Below, in pieces: positions 16,675-25,795 of a DNA stretch of 64,000 bases (positions within the stretch are counted from its first letter, which is position 1; each line of letters opens with the position of its first letter). Source of the DNA: Bacteroidia bacterium (GTDB lineage: Bacteria > Bacteroidota > Bacteroidia > J057 > JAIXKT01); assembly GCA_026932145.1 (NCBI GenBank), contig JAIXKT010000021.1, positions 62,001 through 126,000 of the forward strand, given 5' to 3'. Made by a program: the position numbers and the translations under genes. The notes under the pieces are model-generated. The model was not told the origin of the DNA, made no database searches, and worked only from the letters and a program-made list of their open reading frames with translations.

Positions 16675-17334
16675 ATGGATTCTGAACTCAATAGCCAAAT
16701 ACAAAGTAAACGAGATGATTTTCGTTCAAATGTGTTGGACGACCATACCGCTGGCGATAACCCCGTAGAGCTATTTATGCGTTGGTTCAAGGAGGCCATT
16801 GCATCAGAAGAAAAAGAGCCTAATGCAATCACGTTAGCTACGTTTAACCCACAAACACAGCTCCCAAATGTACGTATTGTATATGTTCGAGAGATTTTGG
16901 AATCAGGTGAATGGTGTTTTTACACAAATTACAATAGCTGTAAGGGAAAAGAATTATTACATCACCCTTTTGCAAGCGGCTTATTTTTTTGGCCACTCTT
17001 AGAGCGCCAAGTGCGTGTTCAAGGTAGCGTTAAAAAAGTGGACCCCGCTATTTCAGATACTTATTTTCGCACTCGACCAAGAGAAAGTCAGGTTGGCGCA
17101 TGGGTCTCAAAGCAAAGTGAAAAAATTATAGACATAGAAGACCTCTATATGGGCGTTTATGCCCTCGCACAGCAATTTGAAGACCAAGAAGTTCCAAGAC
17201 CACCTCATTGGGGAGGCTACCTCCTAATACCGGAATACTACGAATTTTGGCAAGGAAGACCAGCTCGGCTTCATGATAGAATTATCTTTGAAAAAACACC
17301 ATCCGGCTGGTCTCGCTCCCGCCTAATGCCATAA
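16675..17334 (+). CDS. pdxH: pyridoxamine 5'-phosphate oxidase
   Basis: FMN-dependent oxidation of pyridoxamine- or pyridoxine-phosphate to PLP. Family signatures are visible: NAITLATF, PNVRIVYVRE, FYTNYNSCKGKEL, FFWPLLERQVRVQG, RPRESQVGAWVSKQS, and C-terminal PPHWGGYLLIP...FWQGRPARLHDR, with the substrate-binding R-x-H near the end. From ATG 16675 it has 219 residues, normal length. Start choice is supported by the usual 30-35 residues before the NPVELF segment. It is flanked by its own promoter and is not obviously in an operon with its neighbours. Confidence 0.95.
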   Translation: MDSELNSQIQSKRDDFRSNVLDDHTAGDNPVELFMRWFKEAIASEEKEPNAITLATFNPQTQLPNVRIVYVREILESGEWCFYTNYNSCKGKELLHHPFASGLFFWPLLERQVRVQGSVKKVDPAISDTYFRTRPRESQVGAWVSKQSEKIIDIEDLYMGVYALAQQFEDQEVPRPPHWGGYLLIPEYYEFWQGRPARLHDRIIFEKTPSGWSRSRLMP

Positions 17335-17378
17335 TCAACTGCACCCTAAAATTGCTCTATATGATGCTCAATTAACTT

Positions 17379-17386
17379 TATGTTTG
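17379..17386 (+). promoter_or_regulatory. candidate -7 element for the TonB-dependent receptor gene
   Basis: TATGTTTG fits TAnnTTTG and ends six bases before the GTG start at 17393, again leaving almost no leader. Confidence 0.45.
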
Positions 17387-17392
17387 TAAGCC

Positions 17393-19525
17393 GTGCGGAA
17401 GTATATTCAATTTATTTTGCTTTGGATTGTATCACCCATAAATAGCTATCTTGTTTATGGCCAAGTAGATTCAACAGATATTTATGAAGCAAATATGGAT
17501 TCACTATCTAAAATAACGATTAGTAATTCATTCACCCATAGTCAAGAAATAACTGGAGTTCCTGCCGTAGCTATCATTTATACATCAGAACAAATCCAAG
17601 AGTTAGGTGCCCGATCTTTGTATGACTTAATCCGAATAACCCCGGGCTTTGTTGAGGTTGGAGACTTAAATGAACGTAATTACGCCTTTCGCGGCCTTTC
17701 TAAGGACACCCCCAATGGGTTTTTGATATTGATTAACGGGCATCGTACAAATGACTTGATTTCCAATACATCTAATTTAGATAGATTTTCCTTAGAATAT
17801 ATTGATAGAGTCGAAATTATCAAAGGCGCAGCTACTTCTAAGTTTGGCTTTAATGCAGAATACGGCGTAATCAACATTGTTACAAAAGTTGGTAATCAAT
17901 CTAATCGAGGGTTGATTTCTGCCCGATACGGAAATGGGAATACGATATTAGCGAATGCTCAAATAGGACGTAAGTTTTCAGACGCTGAAAATATCTATTT
18001 TTCACTCAACTATAAGCAGTCAGACGGTTTACCTGTTTTGCAAGACAGCCTGAGAGATTTATCCGTAACCCATAATGAAGCATATCGCCCTTCAATGGGA
18101 GGAACTGAGTTCGTTAACAAGTATTATCCGAGTTTTGAGTTTTATACTTGTTATCAGCGATACCGCTTTTCGGTTATGGCTAATTTAGAACGAAATGACT
18201 GGGGGGTTCAACGAACTCGCTCCGATTACAACCTAATTATTAAAGATCAAGAGGCATTTAAACGCTCCCATAGAGCTGATACCCGAGCTACGGTAGAGAT
18301 GAACTTCAAAGTATTTTACAATAAGCCAAATTATGACTGGGTATTAAGAGCGTCTTTTGATAATTTCGGTTTAGACCAAGATATGTTATATCATTCTAAA
18401 TTTCCTTACAAAAACTATGGAAGTGTTTATAGACTAAGTGGGAGTAGCCAACGTGGCACTATTGAGTCTATTTTTAAAACTACACGTTGGGGCATTGGTA
18501 AACAACGTGAAACAACTATTGGGATACAAGGGAATATTTCTGGGCAGGCTTATCGGCTTGAAGTACCGCAGTTAGCAAATGGTATTTATTTAGGAACATA
18601 CACGCCGGACAAAGGAAATCGCCCCTTTGCAGGAGAATTAGAGTCTAATATTTCCGGCTTTATATCCCATGAAAGTTGGTTTTGGCCTAAACGAATGGCA
18701 TTAACGGTGCATGCGCGGGCGGATTATCACAATTATTTTTCTTGGCTGCCAAGCTCCCGTGCCGCATTAACGGTGCGATTTGCAAATATATTTCGGATTA
18801 AACTAATGGCATCTACAGCGGCCTTGCCTACTTTTCCTTGGTATCGGCAAGGTATTCCAGCTATGGATGTAACGGGTTCAAGGCAGGCAGGCCCAGAACA
18901 ATTAAAAAGCCTTGAACTGGCTATCGTAGGAAACACAAAGGAATTATTTAGTTACCAACTTATTGCTTTTCATAACCAAACTAAACAGGTAATAATGCCG
19001 CAGGTAGATTCTACAGAAAAAAGATTTTATAGGGAAGTATCCAACATAAGTACACGCGGCGCAGAACTGCTGCTTAGAGTTAATACAGATATTATAGGTG
19101 TCTTTGCTAGTGCTGCCTACACCATGAGTTTTACGGCAGATTCCATTAGCATAGCAGGTAGTAATCTCCTAAACTGGCCAAAATGGACAGGGAGTTCCGG
19201 CATAACCATAAGACCAATTCAAGGACTTTCCTTAACTGCCTATGCCACTTCGTGGGCACCAATAGATTTTATCATTCACCCTAACGTTCAAAACAGAAGC
19301 CCAAATCCAGATTATCAAACGGCTATTTACACAATACCAATGCAGTTTTCCCTTAACTCTTCCGTCCGGTTCAGCTATAAGCAGTTTGGTATTGGTCTTT
19401 CGGGCTATAATTTACTAAACCGACCAGAACTACTGGCCGGATATACACCAATTCCCCAAACTGGGCAACCTATATCTTTTTTGGTAAGTTGCTGGTTTAT
19501 TCCCGCACCCACTCCTAAACAATAG
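17393..19525 (+). CDS. TonB-dependent outer-membrane receptor
   Basis: The GTG start gives a signal peptide ending near LVYGQ (residue 24). The plug domain (about 50-165) shows VPAVAIIYTSEQIQELGARSLYDLIRITPGF, FRGLSKDTPNGFLILINGHR and YIDRVEIIKGAATSKFG, all classic for TonB receptors. A beta-barrel of about 520 residues follows. The protein lacks the N-terminal carboxypeptidase-like domain of SusC-type receptors, so a siderophore, cobalamin or metal substrate is more likely than glycans, though none can be named. Its length of 710 residues is normal. The RmlD-like gene starts 14 bases after its stop. Confidence 0.88.
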   Translation: MRKYIQFILLWIVSPINSYLVYGQVDSTDIYEANMDSLSKITISNSFTHSQEITGVPAVAIIYTSEQIQELGARSLYDLIRITPGFVEVGDLNERNYAFRGLSKDTPNGFLILINGHRTNDLISNTSNLDRFSLEYIDRVEIIKGAATSKFGFNAEYGVINIVTKVGNQSNRGLISARYGNGNTILANAQIGRKFSDAENIYFSLNYKQSDGLPVLQDSLRDLSVTHNEAYRPSMGGTEFVNKYYPSFEFYTCYQRYRFSVMANLERNDWGVQRTRSDYNLIIKDQEAFKRSHRADTRATVEMNFKVFYNKPNYDWVLRASFDNFGLDQDMLYHSKFPYKNYGSVYRLSGSSQRGTIESIFKTTRWGIGKQRETTIGIQGNISGQAYRLEVPQLANGIYLGTYTPDKGNRPFAGELESNISGFISHESWFWPKRMALTVHARADYHNYFSWLPSSRAALTVRFANIFRIKLMASTAALPTFPWYRQGIPAMDVTGSRQAGPEQLKSLELAIVGNTKELFSYQLIAFHNQTKQVIMPQVDSTEKRFYREVSNISTRGAELLLRVNTDIIGVFASAAYTMSFTADSISIAGSNLLNWPKWTGSSGITIRPIQGLSLTAYATSWAPIDFIIHPNVQNRSPNPDYQTAIYTIPMQFSLNSSVRFSYKQFGIGLSGYNLLNRPELLAGYTPIPQTGQPISFLVSCWFIPAPTPKQ

Positions 19526-19539
19526 ATACAATCAGTTTT

Positions 19540-20448
19540 ATGCAGAAAATTTTATTAACCGGTAGCAACGGCTTATTAGGCCAAAAGATAACCAATATAT
19601 TAGCTGATAATCAGGATTTTAAGTTAATAGCTACTTCGATTGCTAACAATAGAAACCCTCAAACGAATGGTTATGAATATGTTTCTTTGGATATAACGAA
19701 CAAGCAAGAATTAACGGAGTGTTTAGAATCTCATAAACCGGATTACATAATAAACTCGGCAGCAATGACCAACGTAGATGCCTGTGAATCAAATGTTGAA
19801 TTCTGCTACAAGATTAATACAGAGGCTGTTCAGAATTTGGTTGATTATTGTAAAAAGAGTAACTGCCGGCTGGTGCATATATCAACAGACTTTATTTTTG
19901 ACGGTTTAGATGGCCCTTATCGGGAGGAAGGTAAACCAAATCCACTTTCTACGTATGGAAATTCTAAGTTTAAGGCTGAAAAAATAATCATAGAAAGTGG
20001 AATACCGGCAGCTATCGCCCGAACTATCATTTTGTACGGTGTAGTTCTGGGGTCGGGTAGGATGAATATTGTTTCATGGATTAAAGAATCCTTAGAGAAA
20101 GGTACGCCTATTAAAGTTGTGCATGACCAATATCGCTCTCCAACATTGGCTGAAGACTTAGCTGCGGGAATTGTTGAATTAATTACACGCCAAAAAACAG
20201 GAATCTATCATCTTACTGGCCCGGAGATTATGTCTATTTACGACTTGGCTTGTAGAGTAGCCCGCTTCTGGAAATTAGATGAATCCCTAATTACAGCAAT
20301 TGATACAAAGTCTTTTGTTCAGCCGGCTAAAAGACCGTTAAAAACAGGGTTTATCATCTTGAAAGCTATGCAAGATATTGATTACAAACCAAAATCACTT
20401 GAAGACGGATTAGCTATAATGGATAAACAGCTAAAAAACCTGAGTTAG
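19540..20448 (+). CDS. RmlD-like SDR family NAD(P)-dependent sugar reductase
   Basis: The extended-SDR Rossmann motif GSNGLLG sits at residue 8. The catalytic YGNSK (Tyr-x3-Lys) follows HISTDFIFDG, and NSAAMTNVDACE is a hallmark of the dTDP-4-dehydrorhamnose reductase group. Length is 302 residues. By similarity it reduces a nucleotide-linked keto-sugar, but the related methionine adenosyltransferase regulatory (MAT2B-like) type cannot be excluded. No other rhamnose genes (rmlA, B or C) are near, which weakens a firm rmlD call. It is probably co-transcribed with the receptor gene upstream. Confidence 0.82.
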   Translation: MQKILLTGSNGLLGQKITNILADNQDFKLIATSIANNRNPQTNGYEYVSLDITNKQELTECLESHKPDYIINSAAMTNVDACESNVEFCYKINTEAVQNLVDYCKKSNCRLVHISTDFIFDGLDGPYREEGKPNPLSTYGNSKFKAEKIIIESGIPAAIARTIILYGVVLGSGRMNIVSWIKESLEKGTPIKVVHDQYRSPTLAEDLAAGIVELITRQKTGIYHLTGPEIMSIYDLACRVARFWKLDESLITAIDTKSFVQPAKRPLKTGFIILKAMQDIDYKPKSLEDGLAIMDKQLKNLS

Positions 20449-20598
20449 AGTAATTTACAAGATTAGAAACTTCCGTGAAGGAGAAAAATACTTTGCTAAA
20501 TTTTCTCATAAAGATTTTAACAAATATCACAATAGTGTCAATGCTATGAATACTCAAATTGGGTAGAATATCAACCCTGCGTTAAATGAAGAATCCAT

Positions 20599-20606
20599 TA
20601 CTTTTG
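20599..20606 (+). promoter_or_regulatory. candidate -7 element for the MoxR gene
   Basis: TACTTTTG fits TAnnTTTG and lies 19 bases before the ATG at 20626. The rest of the 177-base gap upstream holds nothing I can recognise. Confidence 0.4.
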
Positions 20607-20625
20607 TGGGTTTAAAGGTAAATAA

Positions 20626-21609
20626 ATGGAAAAAACTGTTTTGGAAAAGCAGGCTCAACAAACCGCATATTTAATAACGGAATGCCGGAAACAGTTTGCA
20701 AAAGTAATCGTTGGTCAGAGTGCGATGATAGATGCCATTTTAATGGCATTGATCAATGAAGGGCATTTACTCATTGAAGGATTGCCAGGCTTAGCTAAAA
20801 CATTGTCTATCATTACATTATCTAAAATAACAGGTTTATCTTTTCGGAGAATCCAGTTTACGCCGGATTTATTACCGGCAGATATTATCGGAACGAGCAT
20901 CTTTAACCCCAAAACAACTCTATTTGAAGTACGAAAAGGTCCTATTTTTAGCCAAGTTATTTTAGCTGATGAAATTAACCGCGCTCCGGCAAAAGTACAA
21001 AGTGCGTTGTTAGAGGCTATGCAAGAACGTCAGGTAACAATTGGAGACGAAACTCACCGCTTACCTCGTCCATTTATCGTATTAGGAACACAAAATCCCT
21101 TAGAACAAGAAGGCACATATCCGCTACCGGAAGCACAAATAGACAGATTTTTAGCCCGAATATTCATCACCTATCCGAATCGTTCAGAAGAACTCATGAT
21201 TATGAGGCAATTATCGAATCATACAGAGTTGCCGCAAGTTCAGACAATCATTGGGTCAGAAGAAATCCAGGCGATTCAGAAGCAAGTAAATAGCATAGCA
21301 GTTAATGAACGTTTAGAAGAATATATGGTAGATATAGTTAGAGCAACCAGAGAACCCGCTGAATATCAGCTCTCTAAATGGAAAAACTATATTCGATATG
21401 GAGCTTCACCTCGGGCAACCATTGCCCTAAACCGTTTAAGCCGCACCCAAGCGTTATTTTCCGGCCGTACCTACACAACTCCAGATGACGTAAAAGCCGT
21501 TGCCGGCTGGGTACTTAACCATAGAATTGGCCTAAGCTTTGAAGCTCTTGCAGAGGGAGTTACCGTAGATACGTTTTTGAAAGAACTACTGCTAACTTTA
21601 CCCATATAA
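20626..21609 (+). CDS. MoxR-family AAA+ ATPase
   Basis: At 327 residues the sequence shows MoxR features: Walker A GLPGLAKT near residue 48, RIQFTPDLLPADIIG, Walker B ILADEINRAPAKVQSALLEAMQE, sensor TQNPLEQEGTYPLPEAQIDRF, and the C-terminal lid with YGASPRA. MoxR ATPases are chaperone-like and usually act with a DUF58/vWA partner encoded next door. Here the next gene, two bases downstream, is a SpoIID-domain protein and no DUF58 or vWA gene is seen, so the partner is elsewhere or unusual. Confidence 0.9.
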   Translation: MEKTVLEKQAQQTAYLITECRKQFAKVIVGQSAMIDAILMALINEGHLLIEGLPGLAKTLSIITLSKITGLSFRRIQFTPDLLPADIIGTSIFNPKTTLFEVRKGPIFSQVILADEINRAPAKVQSALLEAMQERQVTIGDETHRLPRPFIVLGTQNPLEQEGTYPLPEAQIDRFLARIFITYPNRSEELMIMRQLSNHTELPQVQTIIGSEEIQAIQKQVNSIAVNERLEEYMVDIVRATREPAEYQLSKWKNYIRYGASPRATIALNRLSRTQALFSGRTYTTPDDVKAVAGWVLNHRIGLSFEALAEGVTVDTFLKELLLTLPI

Positions 21610-21611
21610 AA

Positions 21612-22766
21612 GTGCTTAAAATTTTATACTTTCTTTTTTGGATTGGGCTTGGAAGTTTAACAGGGGTTTTTAGCCAGACTATAACCGTAAAAATAGCCCC
21701 GGCAACTAATATTCATTACTTAGAATTTACGGCCTTGATGCCCAATACAATCATAGCGCAAGGAAATGGCTTTCCCGAAGCTTTTTACCGTTTAAAGTTA
21801 GATGAAACAATAAGAATTTCGATATATGGAGACCTCGTATTACTAACCTCCAATGATTCTGTGATTGGATACTTTGATAAAATTACCTTTTTTTCGCCGG
21901 ATTCCGGCGGAATATTCAAAATGAAAATTCAAGGACAAAGTTACACCTATCCAGATGAGCTTATGGTGCTCAGTAATGGCTCAGAATTAATACTTTACAA
22001 TCGTGTTTTTATAGAAAATTACCTGCCGGGAGTTATTGCGGCAGAAGCTGGCCTATACATGAACCCAAACTTTCAGCAGGTACAGGCCGTTTGTAGCCGC
22101 ACTTATCTATACAAAAACCTATACAAACATGCCGAAGAAGGCTTTGATGTTTGTGATAAAACCCATTGCCAAGTGTACCGAGATATAACCTACAAACATA
22201 AACAGTACACAGAAGCAGTCCAAAAAACCCAAAATCTTATTATCATGGATAGCCGAGGCCGCCTGATAGATGCCGTTTTCTGTGCTAATTGTGGCGGAAA
22301 AACAGCTAACTCAGAAGACGTTTGGGCTAATGAAATATCTTATCTCAGAAGCGTTGATGACCTAACGAACTGTAACGGAACTAATAACGCAGAATGGTCA
22401 AAAGTAATTAACAAAAAAAAATTTTATACCAGCCTATCAAATTATTACAACATAACTATCAGTAAATTCTCCACCGTTAAAGATATAAGTGGCAGAGTTA
22501 AAATGCTATTAATGAATCAAGATGATAAATTAGTAATCACCGGAGAACAATTGAGAAAAATGTTCTCCCTGAAAAGCTCTAAAATGACAATCAATGTAGA
22601 TGAACAATTTGTTCATTTCCAAGGAAAAGGATTTGGGCACGGAGTAGGAATGTGCCAAGACGGAGCACTAACACTCGGAAAAAAAGGATGGGACTTTAAG
22701 CGAATTATTAAATTTTACTATCAAAATGTAGATATATCTTCCGTTGATTTAGAAAAAATAAAATAG
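21612..22766 (+). CDS. secreted SpoIID/LytB-domain protein (putative peptidoglycan lytic enzyme)
   Basis: The GTG start gives a signal peptide ending near GVFSQ (residue 22). The SpoIID core is clear: YLPGVIAAEAGLYMNPNFQQVQAV with the conserved glutamate, CSRTYLYKNL, and C-terminal GFGHGVGMCQDGALTLGKKGWDFKRIIKFYY. In sporulators SpoIID is a lytic transglycosylase acting on denuded glycan; homologues in non-sporulating Bacteroidota are probably cell-wall remodelling enzymes. Several extra cysteines (CDKTHC, FCANCGG) might form disulfides in the periplasm. It starts two bases after the MoxR stop, so the two are very likely co-expressed. Confidence 0.85.
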   Translation: MLKILYFLFWIGLGSLTGVFSQTITVKIAPATNIHYLEFTALMPNTIIAQGNGFPEAFYRLKLDETIRISIYGDLVLLTSNDSVIGYFDKITFFSPDSGGIFKMKIQGQSYTYPDELMVLSNGSELILYNRVFIENYLPGVIAAEAGLYMNPNFQQVQAVCSRTYLYKNLYKHAEEGFDVCDKTHCQVYRDITYKHKQYTEAVQKTQNLIIMDSRGRLIDAVFCANCGGKTANSEDVWANEISYLRSVDDLTNCNGTNNAEWSKVINKKKFYTSLSNYYNITISKFSTVKDISGRVKMLLMNQDDKLVITGEQLRKMFSLKSSKMTINVDEQFVHFQGKGFGHGVGMCQDGALTLGKKGWDFKRIIKFYYQNVDISSVDLEKIK

Positions 22767-22890
22767 CTGTGATTTTAAAACAAAAAGTAAAGTATTATTA
22801 TTTTTAATTTATTGATAATTATATTTTTAGAATAATTTTTCGGTTAGTTTCTGGAGCTAAACAAACTTAATGAGTTATAAAATAAACGTG

Positions 22891-22898
22891 TATTTTTG
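22891..22898 (+). promoter_or_regulatory. candidate -7 element for the TolC-like gene
   Basis: TATTTTTG fits TAnnTTTG and ends four bases before ATG 22903. This supports 22903 rather than the earlier in-frame ATG at 22870, which lies upstream of the element. Confidence 0.45.
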
Positions 22899-22902
22899 CT
22901 TT

Positions 22903-24462
22903 ATGGGATTTTGGGTAAAAGTGTACTATAAAATACGATGGTTTTTTTGCCTTTTCTTGTTATTTTGGGGGCGAGTGGAGGTCTGTGAAGGCCAAGATTT
23001 GACTTTTTTTTTAGAACAAACAATTCGTTACAATTTCTCTACACGCATTGCGCACCTACGAGTGTCGCAACAACAAGGATTACTTCAGCAGCAACGTTCA
23101 CTTTTTAACTGGGTAGGAGGCCTCTCTGCCGGAATCTCTTCCGCACAAATACCGCTATCAGCATACGATAAAGAGGTTTTATCACTACATCAAGATTTAT
23201 TTAGAGCAGACGGCCTATACTATCAAATTACAGGAAAAAAAACTTTTTCTGCTGGGCAAGAACTCTTAATGTCCGTAGGAGTTCAGTATCAATCATTTTC
23301 GTATTTACCGGGTAATGGCTATCGGGGAGATATTCGCTTTACACTGATTCAACCATTATTGCAAGGAGCCGGAAAAAAAGGCCTTTATGCAGGAACAATC
23401 ATTCAACAATCCCTTTTAAAATCCGAAGAAAATAAGTTTAAAGCAGAAGTATCTTTTCAGATTTACCGTACTGCCGAAAGTTATATCCGCTGGGCAACTC
23501 TACGTTCCCAAATTAATGCAATGTTAGAAGCAGAAACTCGTTATGAGCAGCTTTTCTCTAATATTCAAGAACTTGCAGATGCCGGAAAGTTAAAACAATC
23601 CGATACAATTCCCATAAAAGCCAGCTTATCTAACCAAAAAAGAAAACGCTTAGAAACCGAAATCAAGTTGAATGAAATAGCTGCCCAGCTGATCCTGAAT
23701 ACCGGAACGAATCAAGCCGAAATCCGCCCAACACCGGATATAGAAAGAATAACCCTCGTACCAATAAACAAAATAACGAATAGAAAACAATACCTACAAT
23801 TTGCCGAGCAAAATCGCTTTGATTTAAAAACTACTGAGTACCAAGCTATTGCATATACTAAACTCTTAGAACAATCTAAGCAGCTAAGTTTACCTAAGTT
23901 AGACTTAACCGGAAGCATTGGCCTAACAGGCCAAAGTTTCCGCTATCAAGATGAACCTTTTGCCGGAAAATATTTAATTCAGCCATTATATGCTTCCCCA
24001 ATCGGCCCCAGCTTTGTAGCCGGAATTTCACTATCCTTCCCACCACAAAAAGATTTAGCCAAAGGCAAACAGTTAGAAGCCCAAAGTCTCTTAGAACAAA
24101 CCCGCCTCAGAAATGATTATCTGAAAAACAGCCTTGAAATCAATATCTCTTTACAGCTAAAAAATATAGAACTATCTTATCAAGGCTGGGAAAAAGCCGC
24201 AGAAACCGTTTCTTCATATCAAAAAATAATCGAAAATGAGCAAATTAAACTTGAATTAGGAAAATCAACAATATTGGACTTGTTATATGCACACAACATT
24301 CTTATGGAGGCATCAATAGATAAAATTCAAGCAAAAATGAATTATCTGCTATCTACGCTGGCTCTAAGAGCTGAATGTGGTATGCTTGTTTATTTTGTGA
24401 ATGATGAGGCAGTATTGTATCCAAAATTATTAACAGGATTACCAGAATTACCCAATGAGTAA
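22903..24462 (+). CDS. TolC-family outer-membrane efflux protein
   Basis: From ATG 22903 the N-terminus is a signal peptide with a long aromatic hydrophobic core ending near CEGQ. The mature part starts DLTFFLEQTIRYNF and continues with the two repeated coiled-coil halves typical of TolC channels (PLLQGAGKKGLYAGTII, and a second half with NRFDLKTTEYQAIAYTKLLEQSKQLSLPKLDLTGSIG). Length is about 519 residues. Its last bases overlap the start of the HlyD-type adaptor by eight bases, so the two proteins probably form one export channel. Confidence 0.85.
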   Translation: MGFWVKVYYKIRWFFCLFLLFWGRVEVCEGQDLTFFLEQTIRYNFSTRIAHLRVSQQQGLLQQQRSLFNWVGGLSAGISSAQIPLSAYDKEVLSLHQDLFRADGLYYQITGKKTFSAGQELLMSVGVQYQSFSYLPGNGYRGDIRFTLIQPLLQGAGKKGLYAGTIIQQSLLKSEENKFKAEVSFQIYRTAESYIRWATLRSQINAMLEAETRYEQLFSNIQELADAGKLKQSDTIPIKASLSNQKRKRLETEIKLNEIAAQLILNTGTNQAEIRPTPDIERITLVPINKITNRKQYLQFAEQNRFDLKTTEYQAIAYTKLLEQSKQLSLPKLDLTGSIGLTGQSFRYQDEPFAGKYLIQPLYASPIGPSFVAGISLSFPPQKDLAKGKQLEAQSLLEQTRLRNDYLKNSLEINISLQLKNIELSYQGWEKAAETVSSYQKIIENEQIKLELGKSTILDLLYAHNILMEASIDKIQAKMNYLLSTLALRAECGMLVYFVNDEAVLYPKLLTGLPELPNE

Positions 24463-25690
24463 GCCCATCTTTAGAGAAAAGCCGTTAGAAAAACTCGCTT
24501 CGCCTGAGCAATTAGACGAGATGATGCGTCTTACGAGCTCAAGGCCGTGGTTCGCGCTGATAGCCATGATACTAATACTGCTTGTGTTGCTTAGCTGGTC
24601 TTTTTTTGGCACAGTAACGACCAAAGTAAGCGGGCGAGGAGTGTTGATAAAACCGGAAAGCGTATCCAAAGTAGCCGCCCTCGGAACCGGAAAAGTGATG
24701 GACATCAAAACAAAAAGCGGACAACGAGTTTCGGTAGGAGACACACTGGCAATCGTTTCACAACCAGAACTCGCCGTACAGTTCTCAAACGCGAAACAAG
24801 AACTTGACTTCTACGAAAAACAATTACTTAATAGCCAAAACTTAGAAAAAAGAGACATTAATGCCCAAAAAGACTTCTTAGAAAAAAAACGAAAAGATAT
24901 TAATAATGTCGCTAAGGTTTTAAAAGAAAGAATTATTACCCTGCAAAATCGCATCGAAGCAGAAGAAAAACTGTTAGATAAAGGATTGATAGCCAAACAG
25001 GATTTGGAAAACACGAAGCAAAGCTACACAAACACCCAGCATGAAATAGAGGCAAACCAGATTCGACTCAAGCAATTAGACATAGATTTACAAAATATTA
25101 TTGAACAGAAATCCCATTACAACGACGGAATATTAGCCCAAAGAAACCAAGCCTTACATAAACTGCGTCTGTTAGAAGCACAGTTAAATGTTCAATCCAT
25201 TATTACAAGCCCATTTTCCGGCGTAATCTTAGAAATAGTTGCCAAAGAAGGGGATTTAATTCCGGCAGGAGCGACCATTTTAAGCATAGAACAAACAACA
25301 GATACCAAAGACTTAATCGCATTAGTATATGTTCCGGCGGTTGACGGGAAAAAAATAAAGGTTGGCATGGAATCCCACGTAGCACCGTCTATCGTTAGGG
25401 TTGAAGAGCATGGTTATGTTAAAGGAACAGTTATCTCTGTATCTGGATTTCCGGCTACCAAACAGGCAATGGAAAATGAAATTGGAAACACTCAATTAGT
25501 GCAATCACTTTTGAATGAGCAAGATGCACTCATAGCAGTACAAATTAAACTGAAAAAAGACCTGAGTACCAAAAGCCAATATGAATGGACAGCCTCCCAT
25601 GGCCCGGACGTTCAGATACAAACCGGTACTTTATGTAATGCACAAATAACAACCGAAAAAAGAAAACCCGTTCAACTGCTGTTTCATTAG
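24455..25690 (+). CDS. HlyD-family adaptor resembling NHLP/NHLM bacteriocin-system secretion proteins
   Basis: A 411-residue membrane fusion protein with one TM helix (about 33-53), a lipoyl half (VAALGTGKVMDIKTKSGQRVSVGD), a long coiled coil (about 105-250) and the second lipoyl half (SPFSGVILEIVAKEGDLI). The N-terminus, FREKPLEKLASPEQLDEMM, matches my memory of the TIGR03794-type adaptors of nitrile-hydratase-leader peptide systems, which begin with an Ala/Pro-Leu-Glu-x-Leu-x-Ser-Pro-Glu-Gln-Leu-Asp pattern. Those systems pair it with peptidase-ABC transporters; none is encoded nearby. The subfamily call is from memory and needs a profile search. Confidence 0.78.
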   Translation: MSKPIFREKPLEKLASPEQLDEMMRLTSSRPWFALIAMILILLVLLSWSFFGTVTTKVSGRGVLIKPESVSKVAALGTGKVMDIKTKSGQRVSVGDTLAIVSQPELAVQFSNAKQELDFYEKQLLNSQNLEKRDINAQKDFLEKKRKDINNVAKVLKERIITLQNRIEAEEKLLDKGLIAKQDLENTKQSYTNTQHEIEANQIRLKQLDIDLQNIIEQKSHYNDGILAQRNQALHKLRLLEAQLNVQSIITSPFSGVILEIVAKEGDLIPAGATILSIEQTTDTKDLIALVYVPAVDGKKIKVGMESHVAPSIVRVEEHGYVKGTVISVSGFPATKQAMENEIGNTQLVQSLLNEQDALIAVQIKLKKDLSTKSQYEWTASHGPDVQIQTGTLCNAQITTEKRKPVQLLFH

Positions 25691-25795
25691 TTTTAGAGGT
25701 ATAAGTATCGTTGTTTTAAAAGGTAATTACGAAAATCTCTCAGCGTGATTTTGAGTAGTCAAAAATAATTCCGTTATTTGGGCTTGAAATCACGT

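Noticed and set aside
17393-19525. TonB-dependent receptor as SusC-type glycan importer
   Set aside because: There is no N-terminal carboxypeptidase-like domain and no SusD gene downstream.
19540-20448. Firm rmlD assignment
   Set aside because: No rmlA, rmlB or rmlC nearby; MAT2B-like and other RmlD-fold reductases cannot be excluded by eye.
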